64,000 bases of DNA from Comamonas composti DSM 21721 (GCF_000429845.1 NZ_AUCQ01000001.1:34637-98636), one strand, 5' to 3'; shown: positions 11,100 to 20,032, numbered from the stretch's first letter. Made by a program: numbers and translations. Notes: a model not told the origin generated them from the letters alone.

Positions 11100-12074
11100 A
11101 TGTCCTTTGTTTTACCTTCTTCCGCGAATATGCCGCGACTGCCCACCGCCTCTCCTGCGCCATCGCCATCACCAGCGTCTGCATCCCGCGCCACCCACCG
11201 CCTGCGCCATGCGCTGGGATGGTCGATCGTGCTCGCGGGGGCCATTGTGCTGGGCATACAGTTCTGGCACTACCTGCAGCACAACCCTGTCGTGCTGCAG
11301 GCGCTCTTGGGAGGCTCGGTGGCTGCGCTGGCCACGGCGCTGGGCACGCTGCCGGTGCTGTTTTCACACAATCTGTCGGAGCGCACGCAGGACACTTTGT
11401 TCGGCTTTGGTGCCGGCGTGATGCTGGCCGCCTGCGCCTTCTCGCTGATCCTGCCAGGGCTGGAGTCCGTACGTGCGCAGCCGCAGTGGGCTGACAACGC
11501 CTGGGCAGCAGGCGGCATTGTGGGCAGCGCCATCTTGCTGGGCGCAGGCGTGATGATGCTGATGGACAAGCTGCTGCCGCACGAGCATTTCATCAAGGGC
11601 CGCGAAGGTCTGGATCTGGACATGGCGCGCAAGCTGCGCCGCACCTGGCTGTTCGTGATCGCGATTGCGCTGCACAACCTGCCCGAGGGCCTGGCCATCG
11701 GCGTGGGCTATGCGGCCAACGAGGGCATGCGCGCCAACGCCCTGGCCACCGGGATTGCCATCCAGGACGTCCCCGAAGGCCTGGTGGTGGCTGTGGCCCT
11801 GCTGGCCGCCGGCTACAGCCGCCGCTTTGCCGTGCTGCTGGGCATGGCCAGCGGCCTGGTGGAGCCCGTGGGCGCCGTCATCGGCGCAGCCATTGTCAGC
11901 GGCTCGGCTACGCTGCTGCCCTGGGGTCTGGGCTTTGCCGCAGGCGCCATGCTGTTCGTGATCAGCCACGAGATCATTCCCGAATCCCACCGCAAGGGCC
12001 ACGAGGCCTTTGCCACCGGCGGGCTGATGCTGGGTTTTGTGCTGATGATGATTCTGGACACCGCGCTGGGCTGA
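11100..12074 (+). CDS. ZIP family divalent metal transporter (GufA/BbZIP subfamily)
   Basis: Inner-membrane metal transporter of 324 residues. After a basic, proline-rich N-terminus it has about eight membrane segments. The two metal-site helices carry HNLPEG and QDVPEG, the hallmark of the subfamily that includes the Bordetella ZIP protein of known structure; the C-terminal HEIIPESHRKGHE and LMMILDTALG also match it. The likely cargo is zinc, iron or manganese. The ATG at 11100 is preferred to one at 11073 because the extra nine residues overlap no signal and the spacing to sodA (50 bases) is natural. Its place in a Fur-type operon with Mn-SOD suggests a role in supplying manganese or iron; this is inference. 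Confidence 0.85.
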   Translation: MSFVLPSSANMPRLPTASPAPSPSPASASRATHRLRHALGWSIVLAGAIVLGIQFWHYLQHNPVVLQALLGGSVAALATALGTLPVLFSHNLSERTQDTLFGFGAGVMLAACAFSLILPGLESVRAQPQWADNAWAAGGIVGSAILLGAGVMMLMDKLLPHEHFIKGREGLDLDMARKLRRTWLFVIAIALHNLPEGLAIGVGYAANEGMRANALATGIAIQDVPEGLVVAVALLAAGYSRRFAVLLGMASGLVEPVGAVIGAAIVSGSATLLPWGLGFAAGAMLFVISHEIIPESHRKGHEAFATGGLMLGFVLMMILDTALG

Positions 12075-12170
12075 GAACGTGTTTGCGATCTCTACGCGGC
12101 ACATCAGCGTCTTGGCGCGATGGAGCCCGACAGGATCCGCAACACTGTAGACCGCAGGCCACAGGCCCTG
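12074..12170 (+). repeat. Degenerate left part of the MITE-like element
   Basis: Begins with AGAACGTGTTTGCGATCTC, differing at one base from the 19-bp end of the intact element at 26019. Further similarity is recognisable around the TCCGCAACACTGTAGACCGC block at 12136-12155. The middle has diverged and the right-hand end is missing. It starts within the last base of the ZIP gene stop codon and provides a spurious 5' extension of the downstream ligase reading frame. Confidence 0.65.
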
Positions 12171-12209
12171 GCTGTCATCATGCAGGCATCGCCCCAGCAG
12201 GATCAGCCC

Positions 12210-13154
12210 ATGACCACGCAAGCCCACACCGGCCCCGCACTGCACAGCCGCCTCCAGGCCCTGATCTGCGGCCTTGCTCGCTGCCTGGGCGCTGCCGCCC
12301 TGGCCCTGCTCTTCGCACAGCCCATGGGCACATGGGCCGCCGAGCAGGCCGCCAACGCCCCGCCTCCGGCGCTGATGCTGGCCCAGGTCTGGCATGCGGG
12401 CCTGAACGTCAAGGACTACTGGGTCAGCGAGAAATACGACGGCGTGCGCGGCTACTGGGATGGGCGCCGGCTGATCAGCCGGGGCGGCCAGGTGATTGCC
12501 GCACCGCCGTGGTTCACCGCAGGCTGGCCGGCCACGCCGCTGGATGGCGAGCTCTGGGCCGGACGCGGTGCCTTTGCCCATGCCCAGTCCACCACGCGCC
12601 AGGTCCAGGCCGGTGATGCCGCCTGGAGGCGCATGCGCTTCATGGTGTTTGACCTGCCCGCCGCCCCCGGCAGCTTTGACCAGCGCCTGCCCCGGCTGCG
12701 GTCCGTGGTGGCGGCCATAGGCCAGGACTGGGTGCAGGCCGTACCCCAGTGGCGCGTAGCCAGCGAGGTCGAGCTGCAGCGCCAGCTGGCCAAGGTGGTG
12801 GCCGCTGGCGGCGAAGGCCTGGTGCTGCACAGGGCCGACGCAGCCTACCGCGCGGGCCGCAGCGGCGATCTGCTCAAGCTCAAGCCCTATGACGATGCCG
12901 AGGGCCAGGTCGTGGGCTACAAGAGCGGCAAAGGCCAGTGGCAGGGCCAGACCGGCGCCCTGCTGCTGCAAACCCGCGAGGGCCTGCGCTTTGCGCTGGG
13001 CGCGGGCCTGACAGCCGAGCTGCGCCGCCATCCTCCGCCCCTGGGCAGTTGGGTGACCTACCGCTACCAGGGCCTGCACGACAGCGGCCTGCCGCGTTTT
13101 GCGCGCTTTCTGCGTGTACGCGAGAACAGTCCCGCCTACCAGGTGCAGCAATGA
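12210..13154 (+). CDS. ligE: Exported minimal ATP-dependent DNA ligase (LigE type)
   Basis: Predicted nick-sealing ligase of 314 residues with an N-terminal signal peptide (hydrophobic run near residues 22-44, cut after TWAA). The adenylation lysine is K75 in SEKYDGVRG (motif I). Later motifs are seen as DGELW, FMVFDLP, EGLVLH (motif IV) and LLKLKP (motif V), followed by a short OB domain. No extra domains are present, as in the periplasmic Lig E family found in many Gram-negative bacteria. The start at 12210 is chosen because the 30 codons before it are repeat-derived. It stands apart from the NAD-dependent replicative ligase at 43350-45458. Its role may be repair or joining of DNA in the periplasm, for example during uptake; this is inference from the family. 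Confidence 0.85.
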   Translation: MTTQAHTGPALHSRLQALICGLARCLGAAALALLFAQPMGTWAAEQAANAPPPALMLAQVWHAGLNVKDYWVSEKYDGVRGYWDGRRLISRGGQVIAAPPWFTAGWPATPLDGELWAGRGAFAHAQSTTRQVQAGDAAWRRMRFMVFDLPAAPGSFDQRLPRLRSVVAAIGQDWVQAVPQWRVASEVELQRQLAKVVAAGGEGLVLHRADAAYRAGRSGDLLKLKPYDDAEGQVVGYKSGKGQWQGQTGALLLQTREGLRFALGAGLTAELRRHPPPLGSWVTYRYQGLHDSGLPRFARFLRVRENSPAYQVQQ

Positions 13155-13176
13155 TTACGGCTCGAAGCCCGGAAAG

Positions 13177-13205
13177 CCCAAAGCCCGCAGGATGCGGGCT
13201 TTGGG
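13177..13205. terminator. Terminator-like hairpin between convergent ligE and scoB
   Basis: Perfect 12-bp stem CCCAAAGCCCGC/GCGGGCTTTGGG with a 5-base loop. There is no long T run, but its place between two converging genes fits a shared terminator. Confidence 0.65.
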
Positions 13206-13224
13206 GCGGACACCACAGTCAGGC

Positions 13225-13863
13225 TCAGCGAATCAGGGGCACGCCGGTCTTGGACTGAATCTCTTCAAAGCTGACCTCGGGAGCCAGCTCCACCAGCTTC
13301 AGGCCCTCGGGCGTGACATCCATCACACCCAGGTCGGTGATGATGCGGTCCACCACACCCACGCCCGTGAGCGGCAGCGAGCAGGCTGGCAGGATCTTGA
13401 GATCCGTGCTGCCATCCTTCTTGCGCGCCACATGTTCCATGAGCACGATGACGCGCTTGACGCCGGCCACGAGGTCCATGGCCCCGCCCATGCCCTTGAC
13501 CATCTTTCCGGGAATCATCCAGTTCGCCAGATCGCCCTTTTCCGAGACCTGCATGGCGCCCAGGATCGACAGATTGATCTTGCCGCCGCGAATCATGGCA
13601 AACGACTGGTCCGAGCCGAAGATGGACGAGCCCGCAATCGTGGTCACGGTCTGCTTGCCTGCGTTGATCAGGTCGGCATCGACCGCATCCTCCGTGGGAA
13701 ACGGGCCTATGCCCAGCATGCCGTTCTCGGACTGCAGCCAGACTTCCTTGTCGCCCGTGTGGTTGGCCACCAGCGTGGGAATGCCTATGCCCAGGTTGAC
13801 GTAGAAACCGTCCTCGAGTTCTTGGGCTGCGCGCGCAGCCATCTGGTCTTGGTTCCAGGCCAT
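13225..13863 (-). CDS. scoB: Succinyl-CoA:3-ketoacid CoA-transferase subunit B
   Basis: Second subunit of a cytoplasmic enzyme that moves CoA from succinyl-CoA to acetoacetate or a related 3-oxoacid. It has 212 residues. The catalytic glutamate is E46 in SENGMLG, and [10 protein letters not shown] and [13 protein letters not shown] are family signatures. I start at the ATG at 13863, two bases after the scoA stop; the reading frame also has a TTG two codons earlier that overlaps the scoA stop. It forms a two-gene operon with scoA and is divergent from a PAS-LuxR regulator. The enzyme could also act on 3-oxoadipate; sequence alone does not separate these substrates well. Confidence 0.88.
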   Translation of the reverse strand: MAWNQDQMAARAAQELEDGFYVNLGIGIPTLVANHTGDKEVWLQSENGMLGIGPFPTEDAVDADLINAGKQTVTTIAGSSIFGSDQSFAMIRGGKINLSILGAMQVSEKGDLANWMIPGKMVKGMGGAMDLVAGVKRVIVLMEHVARKKDGSTDLKILPACSLPLTGVGVVDRIITDLGVMDVTPEGLKLVELAPEVSFEEIQSKTGVPLIR

Positions 13864-13865
13864 GG

Positions 13866-14582
13866 TCAAGCTCCTTGTTTTTCTGTTTTTTCGGTGATGG
13901 TGCGCTTTTCTATGCGCTTTTCGGGGTTCGGGTTGTGCACGATGCGATGCACATAAATGCCGGGCAGATGGATGTCGTCGGGAGCGATCTCGCCGATTTC
14001 CACGACCTCCTCGACTTCCACGACGCAGACCTTGCCGGCCGTGGCCGCTGCAGGGTTGAAGTTGCGCGCCGTGAGACGGAACTGCAGATTGCCGCTCTTG
14101 TCGGCGCGATGCGCCTTGACCAGGGAGACATCGGGTACCAGCGAGCGCTCCATCACATAGGTCTCGCCGTCGAACTCGCGCAGCTCCTTGCCTTCAGCCA
14201 CGATGGTGCCCACGCCGGTCTTGGTGAAAAAGGCCGGAATCCCGGCGCCGCCTGCACGCAGCTTTTCTGCCAGCGTGCCCTGGGGCGTGAATTCCAGCTC
14301 CAGCTCGCCGGCCAGGTACTGGCGCTCGAACTCCTTGTTCTCACCCACGTAGGAGGAGATCATTTTCTTGATCTGGCGTGTCTCCAAGAGCTTGCCCAGA
14401 CCGAAGCCGTCCACGCCCGCATTGTTGGAGATGACCGTCAGGCCCTGCGCACCGCTGTCGCGCAGCGCATCGATCAAGGCCTCGGGAATGCCGCACAGGC
14501 CGAAACCGCCGACGGCCAGCAACTGGCCGTCGGCCACGACGCCTTCCAGCGCCTGCTTGGCGGAGGGATAGAGCTTTTTCAC
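13866..14582 (-). CDS. scoA: Succinyl-CoA:3-ketoacid CoA-transferase subunit A
   Basis: First subunit (238 residues) of the CoA-transferase. The CoA-binding start [13 protein letters not shown] and the block [12 protein letters not shown] are characteristic, as are [25 protein letters not shown] residues near 80-100. The gene begins 74 bases from the divergent regulator gene. Three bases separate its last codon from the scoB ATG region, so the two subunits are produced together. Confidence 0.9.
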   Translation of the reverse strand: MKKLYPSAKQALEGVVADGQLLAVGGFGLCGIPEALIDALRDSGAQGLTVISNNAGVDGFGLGKLLETRQIKKMISSYVGENKEFERQYLAGELELEFTPQGTLAEKLRAGGAGIPAFFTKTGVGTIVAEGKELREFDGETYVMERSLVPDVSLVKAHRADKSGNLQFRLTARNFNPAAATAGKVCVVEVEEVVEIGEIAPDDIHLPGIYVHRIVHNPNPEKRIEKRTITEKTEKQGA

Positions 14583-14614
14583 ACATGTCTCCTTCAGAAT
14601 GGATACGCTACGAT

Positions 14615-14636
14615 ACTACGTACTTGATTAGGTAGT
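14615..14636. promoter_or_regulatory. Inverted repeat in the scoA/regulator divergent promoter region
   Basis: ACTAC, 12 bases, GTAGT, containing the palindrome TACGTA; TCGTA and ACGATA variants occur nearby at 14611-14645. It lies in the 74-bp region shared by scoA and the PAS-LuxR gene and is a candidate operator for that regulator. This is inference from position and symmetry only. Confidence 0.4.
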
Positions 14637-14656
14637 TCTTCGTAAAGAGTTGCACC

Positions 14657-15199
14657 ATGGATATCGACTATAGGCAGGCCTTCGATGCAGCTCCCGTAGG
14701 CCTTGTGATCTCGCGCAATCGCATCATGGTGGACTGCAACCGCGCGGTCTGCGAAATGTTTGCCGCTTCGCGGGAAGTACTCATAGGCCAGAGCTTTCAA
14801 ATCCTCTATCCCAGCGTGGACGAATACGAACGCCTGGGTGCGCGCATCGCCCCGATTCTCAATACCCATGGCCTGTACTCGGACAACCGCATCATGAAGC
14901 GCGCCAATGGCGAAGCCTTCTGGTGCCATGTGACGGGCCGCACGCTGGACCGCAGCAACCCGCATGCCTCGGGCATCTGGAGCTTTGAGGACCTCTCGGC
15001 CCAGCGCCCGGTCAAGGCCGAACTCACGGGCCGCGAGCGCGAAGTCGCGGCGCGCCTGCTCGAAGGCCTGACCTCCAAGGAAATAGGCCGCGCCCTGGCC
15101 ATCAGCCACCGCACGGTGGAGATCTACCGCGCCCGGCTGATGCGCAAGTACAGCGCCTCCACGGCGGCCGACCTGGTGCACAAGCTGGTCGCGGGCTGA
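14657..15199 (+). CDS. PAS domain LuxR-type transcriptional regulator
   Basis: DNA-binding protein of 180 residues. Residues about 5-110 form a PAS domain (FDAAPVGLVISRNRIMVDCNRAVCEMF, then the FWCHVTGRTLD and GIWSFEDLS strands). The last 60 residues are a LuxR/GerE helix-turn-helix (LTGREREVAARLLEGLTSKEIGRALAISHRTVEIYRARLMRKY). There is no receiver domain, so it is a one-component sensor. It is divergent from scoAB and probably controls it. The ligand is unknown. Confidence 0.88.
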   Translation: MDIDYRQAFDAAPVGLVISRNRIMVDCNRAVCEMFAASREVLIGQSFQILYPSVDEYERLGARIAPILNTHGLYSDNRIMKRANGEAFWCHVTGRTLDRSNPHASGIWSFEDLSAQRPVKAELTGREREVAARLLEGLTSKEIGRALAISHRTVEIYRARLMRKYSASTAADLVHKLVAG

Positions 15200-15257
15200 C
15201 CCAGGGCCAGGAGCGGCTTGGAAAACAAGTTTTTTTCGCCTCCAACCCTTGGCAGAC

Positions 15258-15282
15258 AAGCGCTACGCGCTTCTCTTTATAT
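15258..15282 (+). terminator. Possible terminator after the PAS-LuxR gene
   Basis: AAGCGC-TAC-GCGCTT hairpin followed by CTCTTTATAT, between the PAS-LuxR gene and the converging chemoreceptor gene. The stem is short (6 bp). The sequence resembles a fragment of the intergenic palindromic repeat family. Confidence 0.4.
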
Positions 15283-15289
15283 AGCGATA

Positions 15290-17086
15290 TTATTTTTCCA
15301 GCCGGAAAGCTCCGACCACATTGGCCAGTTGCACCGCCTGCTGCTGCAGGGACTGGGCAGCGGCCGTGACCTGCTCGACCAGGGCCGCGTTTTGCTGCGT
15401 GGCCTGATCCATCTGGCCGATGGCGCCACCGACTTCGGCAATGCCTCGGCTTTGCTCCTGGCTCGCATGGCTGATTTCCTCGACCAGCAGGGCCAGGCGG
15501 CGCACGCCGTCGACCGTGCGATCGATGGTGGAGCCTGCCTCGTGCACGCGGCGGCTGCCTTCGTTGATCTGGCCCACGGAGGCATCGATCAAGGCCTTGA
15601 TCTCCTTGGCCGCCGTGGCGCTGCGCTGGGCAAGCGCGCGGACCTCGCTGGCCACGACCGCAAAGCCCCGGCCCTGCTCGCCGGCCCGCGCGGCCTCCAC
15701 GGCGGCGTTCAGCGCAAGAATATTGGTCTGAAAGGCAATGCTCTCAATGACCCCAATAATGCTTTCTATCTTGCGTGCCGAGCCCTCTATGCCGCTCATG
15801 GTCTGGACCACCAGGCCCACGGCCTGACCGCCCTGGCTGGCCATGTCCGTGGTGCTGGCCGCAAGCTGGCTGGCCTCGCGCGCATTGGCTGCGTTTTGAC
15901 GGACCGTGGACGTGATCTCGTCCATGGCCGATGCGGTTTGCTCCAGCGAGCTGGCCTGCTGCTCGGTGCGCGAAGACAGATCCTGGTTGCCACCCGCGAT
16001 CTCCTGCGAGGCCGCGCGCACGGACTCCGAAGACTCGCGGATGCGGCCCAGCACCGAGGCGATCTTGTCCACGAACTGGTTGAAGGCCTGGCCTATCTGG
16101 CCCAGCTCATCCCTCCCCTGAGCCTGCAGCCGGCGCGTGAGATCGCCCTCTCCCGAGGCGATGTCCAGCATGGCATCCCGCACCATGCCAAGCGGGGCCA
16201 GCTGACGGCGCAGCACCAGCGTGATCAGCAAGATGGCGCCCACGACACACAGCCCGGCGATGACGGCGGCCATCTTGAGCAGGCGGCTCAAGGCTTCGCT
16301 CGCCTGCTGCTGATCCATGACCAGGACCAGGGTCCAGGGCGTGTTGGCAACCTTCACGGCGTAGACCTGCTGGAGCGCACCGTCGAGTGTCAACAGCTCA
16401 TGCCCCTCCTCGGCTGCCAGCGTCTTGAGTTTTTCGGCACTCAGGCCCGGCATCAGGTCCGCCACGGGCTTGAGCGCCAGCTCGGGCCTGGCCTGGGCCA
16501 AAAGGCGACCTTGCTCGTCCACCAGCATGGCGAAGCTCTTGGTCTGGGGCTTGATGGCCTTGACCAGCTCGCCCATGCCCTTGATGCGCACGTCCGACCC
16601 CAGGACGGCCGAGGGCGAGCCCGCCGGCCCCACGGGCTCGACAAAGCTGATCGTGAGCTCGCCCGTCGTGGCATCCGCATAGGCCGGGGTAATCCCAGGC
16701 CGTCCCTCCCGGACCGCCTGCTTGAACCAGTCGCGCTGCGTGCCATCGTAGTCATCTGCAACAGGGCTGATAAAGACCGAGCGCTTGTCGGCATAGACGA
16801 TGTAGATGTCGTCGAAATCCCCGGCCTTTTGCAAGGCCAGCAAGACCGGCAGTGGCTCTGCATGGTCCACGGCCAGACGCGCGCCACTGGTGATGCGCTG
16901 CTTGTCCATGGCCCATTGCGACAGACTTTCGGCCTCTGCGGTCATGAGCTGCCTCATGTTCTTTTCCATGCCTGCCCCCTGGTGTCCGCGCACGGACCAG
17001 AACAGGCCAAGAAACAAGATAAGCAACGAAATCGTGGTGATCGCCACGCAAACCAGGATAAGGCGCCCGCGCAAAGTGTGGAACAT
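15290..17086 (-). CDS. Methyl-accepting chemotaxis protein with Cache sensor
   Basis: Chemoreceptor of 598 residues. It has one N-terminal membrane segment (about 8-30), a periplasmic double-Cache-like sensor (about 35-270, with [13 protein letters not shown] and [25 protein letters not shown]), a second membrane segment near 280-300, a HAMP domain, and a long coiled-coil signalling domain. The signalling tip has the invariant [34 protein letters not shown] stretch in pieces. The [13 protein letters not shown] and later motifs are typical of Cache domains that bind small carboxylates or amino acids, but the ligand cannot be read from sequence. It would signal through CheA/CheW to the flagellar motor. 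No che genes are near. Confidence 0.92.
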   Translation of the reverse strand: MFHTLRGRLILVCVAITTISLLILFLGLFWSVRGHQGAGMEKNMRQLMTAEAESLSQWAMDKQRITSGARLAVDHAEPLPVLLALQKAGDFDDIYIVYADKRSVFISPVADDYDGTQRDWFKQAVREGRPGITPAYADATTGELTISFVEPVGPAGSPSAVLGSDVRIKGMGELVKAIKPQTKSFAMLVDEQGRLLAQARPELALKPVADLMPGLSAEKLKTLAAEEGHELLTLDGALQQVYAVKVANTPWTLVLVMDQQQASEALSRLLKMAAVIAGLCVVGAILLITLVLRRQLAPLGMVRDAMLDIASGEGDLTRRLQAQGRDELGQIGQAFNQFVDKIASVLGRIRESSESVRAASQEIAGGNQDLSSRTEQQASSLEQTASAMDEITSTVRQNAANAREASQLAASTTDMASQGGQAVGLVVQTMSGIEGSARKIESIIGVIESIAFQTNILALNAAVEAARAGEQGRGFAVVASEVRALAQRSATAAKEIKALIDASVGQINEGSRRVHEAGSTIDRTVDGVRRLALLVEEISHASQEQSRGIAEVGGAIGQMDQATQQNAALVEQVTAAAQSLQQQAVQLANVVGAFRLEK

Positions 17087-17260
17087 GGTGACTCAAGCTC
17101 TGTGATGGCCGGAATTCTCTTACCTCCCCGCAGCGGCAAGACACCGAACAGCAACCCCATGACCGGGCTGTTGCGCGCATCCAGTCGCCAAAACAGCTTC
17201 TGTTTCGAGGTAGTCGCGCCCGAGGACCTGCGCAGGGCCCGGCCGTGACCGGCCTCCAGC

Positions 17261-18052
17261 TCAATCGAACAGCGCGGGCAGCAGCCTCGCCGCCGATCCT
17301 GTGAGGCACTGGCTGGCCACGGCATCCAATTCTGTGGCCTGGGTATTGATCACCACGACATGCGCGCCGGAGCGGCGCGCAATCTGGGCCAGGCCTGCGG
17401 CCGGATACACCGCACCCGAGGTGCCCACGACGAGCAGCACTTCGGCGCCCTGCGCCGCCTGCTCGGCGGCCTGCCAGACGCTGGCCGGCAAGGCCTCGCC
17501 AAACCAGACCACGGCCGGGCGCAGCAGATTGCCGCAGACCGGGCAGCTTGGCGGCTCGCCCGGTGCGACTCGCTGCAGGTCGCAGCAGCTCCTGGGCCGA
17601 TCCAGCCAGCGATTGCGCATGAGCTCGCCATGCAGCGCCAGAACGCCTGCACTGCCCGCTCGCTGGTGCAGGCCATCCACGTTCTGGGTGATCACGCTCA
17701 TGCGCCCCTCATGGGTCCGGCTCCAGCGGGCCAGGGCCAGATGGCCGGCATTGGGCTCAACCCGCGCAATCACGGCGCGGCGATGCGCATACCAGTTCCA
17801 GACCCTTTGCGGATGGGCACGAAAGCCGGCCTCGCTGGCCATCTCCTGGGGATTGAACTGGGACCAGTAACCGCTGCTGTCATCCCTGAACGTGGGCACG
17901 CCCGACTCGGCACTCATGCCCGCGCCGGTGAGCACCGCAATCTGGCAGGCTGCGGCCAGACGCTGGCGCAGCGCCTGTACTTCGCCGCTGGCGGCAACTG
18001 GCCGGGCCGGGGGCGAGGCGGACAATGGATCCGAAGAAGGAGCAAGAGGCAT
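17261..18052 (-). CDS. cobB: NAD-dependent protein deacylase, class III sirtuin
   Basis: Removes acyl groups from lysines using NAD. The 263-residue protein has the NAD-binding GAGMSAESGVPTFRD (43-57), TQNVDGLHQ (122-130) and the catalytic His141 in LHGEL. Four cysteines (C156, C157, C170, C173 region) form the zinc site. Y88 and R91 in WYAHRR fit the YxxR pattern that in class III sirtuins such as SIRT5 and bacterial CobB recognises succinyl and other acidic acyl groups, so desuccinylation is likely besides deacetylation. The acetyl-CoA synthetase encoded at 21144-23141 carries the classic sirtuin-controlled lysine. The gene stands alone, divergent from the SpmAB-like gene. Confidence 0.88.
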   Translation of the reverse strand: MPLAPSSDPLSASPPARPVAASGEVQALRQRLAAACQIAVLTGAGMSAESGVPTFRDDSSGYWSQFNPQEMASEAGFRAHPQRVWNWYAHRRAVIARVEPNAGHLALARWSRTHEGRMSVITQNVDGLHQRAGSAGVLALHGELMRNRWLDRPRSCCDLQRVAPGEPPSCPVCGNLLRPAVVWFGEALPASVWQAAEQAAQGAEVLLVVGTSGAVYPAAGLAQIARRSGAHVVVINTQATELDAVASQCLTGSAARLLPALFD

Positions 18053-18216
18053 GAAGATGCAAAAAAAGCTGCGCCATTGTTACGCGCGCCTGCGGATCGT
18101 GGACGGCATCCAAGCATAGCGCCCACCGGCCTTTTCCTGGCCTGGAAGCCGGAATCAAAGGGCAAAACCGGTTCTAATCGCAAGCTTTGGATGGCATCCA
18201 AAGCAAAGGACTGAAC

Positions 18217-19446
18217 ATGCTCAATGCCTTGTGGCTGGGCTTTTTTCTGGTTGCGGCCGCATCGGCCTGCGCGCAGTGGCTGATCGGGGGCCAGGATCAG
18301 GTGTTCTCGGCCATGGTCCAGGCCTTGTTTTCCATGGCCAGGCTGTCGGTGGAGGTCATGGTGCTGCTGTTCGGCTCGCTCACCCTGTGGCTGGGCTTTT
18401 TGCGCATCGCCGAAAAGGCCGGCCTGGTCGAGTGGCTGGCACGTATGCTGGGGCCGCTGTTTGCGCGCCTCATGCCCGGCGTGCCGCGCGGTCATCCGGC
18501 CCTGGGACTGATCACGCTGAACTTCGCGGCCAACGGACTGGGCCTCGACAATGCGGCCACGCCCATGGGCCTCAAGGCCATGCGCGCGCTGCAGGAGCTC
18601 AATCCCGAGCCCGGCACCGCCACCAATGCGCAAATCCTGTTCCTGGTGCTCAATGCCTCGTCGCTGACGCTGCTGCCGGTGAGCATCTTCATGTACCGGC
18701 TGCAGCAGGGCGCGCCCGATCCCACCCTGGTTTTTCTGCCCATTTTGCTGGCCACCTCGGCCTCGACCCTAGCCGGACTGCTGGCCGTCGCCCTGGTGCA
18801 GCGCCTGCCGCTGCTCAGCCCCGTGGTGCTCGCCTATCTGCTGCCCCTGGGCCTGGGCCTGGCAGCACTCATGGCCTTTCTGGCCACGCTGACCTCTGCA
18901 GCCCTGGCCCAGTTTTCCTCGCTGCTGGGCAATCTCACGCTGTTTGCGCTGATCCTGCTATTTCTGCTGCTGGGCGCCTGGCGCCGCGTAGGCGTCTACG
19001 ACAGCTTTGTCGAAGGCGCCAAAGAGGGCTTCGAGGTTGCGAAAAACCTGCTGCCCTACTTGGTCGCCATGCTTTGCGCCGTGGGCGTGCTGCGCGCCTC
19101 GGGCGCCCTGGACTATGCCTTGCAGGGCATCCGCTGGGCTGTGCAGACGCTGGGCATGGACACACGCTTCGTCGATGCCCTGCCCACCGCCCTGGTCAAG
19201 CCTTTCTCGGCCAGCGCGGCGCGCGCCATGCTCATAGAGACCATGCAAAGCCAGGGCGTGGACAGCTTTGCGGCCCTGGTCGCGGCCACCGTCCAGGGCA
19301 GCACCGAGACCACCTTCTACGTGCTGGCCGTGTACTTCGGCGCCGTGGGCGTGCAGCGCGCGCGCCATGCCGTGCCCTGTGCTCTGGCGGCCGAGCTTGC
19401 GGGAGTGGTGGCGGCGATTGTGGTCTGCTACCAGTTCTTTGGCTGA
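18217..19446 (+). CDS. Fused SpmA-SpmB-like membrane protein (nucleoside recognition/Gate domains)
   Basis: Polytopic inner-membrane protein of 409 residues. The N-terminal half resembles spore maturation protein SpmA (NFAANGLGLDNAATPMGLKAM), and the C-terminal half resembles SpmB (SFVEGAKEGFEVAKNLLPYLVAMLCAVGVLRASGALD and VKPFSASAARAML, then STETTFYVLAVYFGAVG). In Bacillus the two are separate proteins tied to spore core dehydration; in non-sporing Gram-negative bacteria the fused form has no proven function. The GATE-type domain suggests transport of a small solute. The ATG at 18217 begins directly with the first hydrophobic segment; an ATG at 18187 would add ten polar residues. Confidence 0.8.
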   Translation: MLNALWLGFFLVAAASACAQWLIGGQDQVFSAMVQALFSMARLSVEVMVLLFGSLTLWLGFLRIAEKAGLVEWLARMLGPLFARLMPGVPRGHPALGLITLNFAANGLGLDNAATPMGLKAMRALQELNPEPGTATNAQILFLVLNASSLTLLPVSIFMYRLQQGAPDPTLVFLPILLATSASTLAGLLAVALVQRLPLLSPVVLAYLLPLGLGLAALMAFLATLTSAALAQFSSLLGNLTLFALILLFLLLGAWRRVGVYDSFVEGAKEGFEVAKNLLPYLVAMLCAVGVLRASGALDYALQGIRWAVQTLGMDTRFVDALPTALVKPFSASAARAMLIETMQSQGVDSFAALVAATVQGSTETTFYVLAVYFGAVGVQRARHAVPCALAAELAGVVAAIVVCYQFFG

Positions 19447-19478
19447 GCGACCAGGGCTTGGATGTATTCACTCTCAGC

Positions 19479-19567
19479 AATTTGATAGCTGCCAGCACTT
19501 GATTTCAGTGACTTTCAGCAGTATTCAATGCTGAATTCATTGACTGGCAAGCGCTATGCGCAATCAA
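19479..19567. repeat. Degenerate palindromic intergenic repeat
   Basis: Imperfect inverted repeat with inner stem TTCAGCA/TGCTGAA and outer blocks TTGATAGCTGCCAGCACTTG and GCAAGCGCTATGCGCAATCAA. Related to the repeat at 2793-2892 by the AGCTGC and AAGCGCTA blocks. The remainder of 19447-19683 holds no gene that I can support. Confidence 0.55.
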
Positions 19568-19683
19568 TTCAATAGCATGACAACAGGACATGGCTAAATC
19601 GGGGCACGCCTGCCACTGACCGGGCCCGCGGCATCCGCGCCACCTCTTGCGAGCTTGAGGCAAGCCGGGACGGCCCGCTGCTT

Positions 19684-19923
19684 TCAGCGCTTGCGGGCCT
19701 GTGACCCCAAGGACTCCTTTTGCCTTTTGATGCGCTGCTCACGACGACGCACTTCCTTCTCGGCCTGGCGCCGTTTGGTATAGCCCGAGCTGTCGGCCCA
19801 GGCCCACCAGGCGGTTGTGAGACCATAGACGAGCAAAATCCACCACCACGGCCAGCCAGCCACAGGGTCGACCTCGGCCAGTTTGAGCAAACTCAACAAA
19901 ACTGCCAAGCCCAGTAAATACAT
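19684..19923 (-). CDS. Small Trp-rich membrane protein (TIGR04438-like)
   Basis: Protein of 79 residues with two hydrophobic segments (about 3-15 and 24-42), seven tryptophans within residues 24-43 (GWPWWW and AWWAWAD), and a strongly basic C-terminal tail of alternating Arg, Lys and Glu that should form a helix in the cytoplasm. The pattern matches the small Trp-rich protein family of Burkholderiales; its function is unknown. It is divergent from the cytochrome c gene. Confidence 0.8.
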   Translation of the reverse strand: MYLLGLAVLLSLLKLAEVDPVAGWPWWWILLVYGLTTAWWAWADSSGYTKRRQAEKEVRRREQRIKRQKESLGSQARKR

Positions 19924-20032
19924 ACGTTTTCTCCCTCAAATTAGCGACTTCCCCACATGAGGGAAATCCATGCACTGCACCACTACAATTGTTCTGCAGT
20001 AAATCTGCCAGACCAACAACCAGGAACTCTCG

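Noticed and set aside
12120..12209. In-frame 30-codon extension of ligE
   Set aside because: It consists of degenerate element sequence and would displace the signal peptide from the N-terminus.
11364..13151. 595-codon minus-strand frame opposite the ZIP and ligase genes
   Set aside because: Covers two unrelated genes and the repeat between them; no family resemblance.
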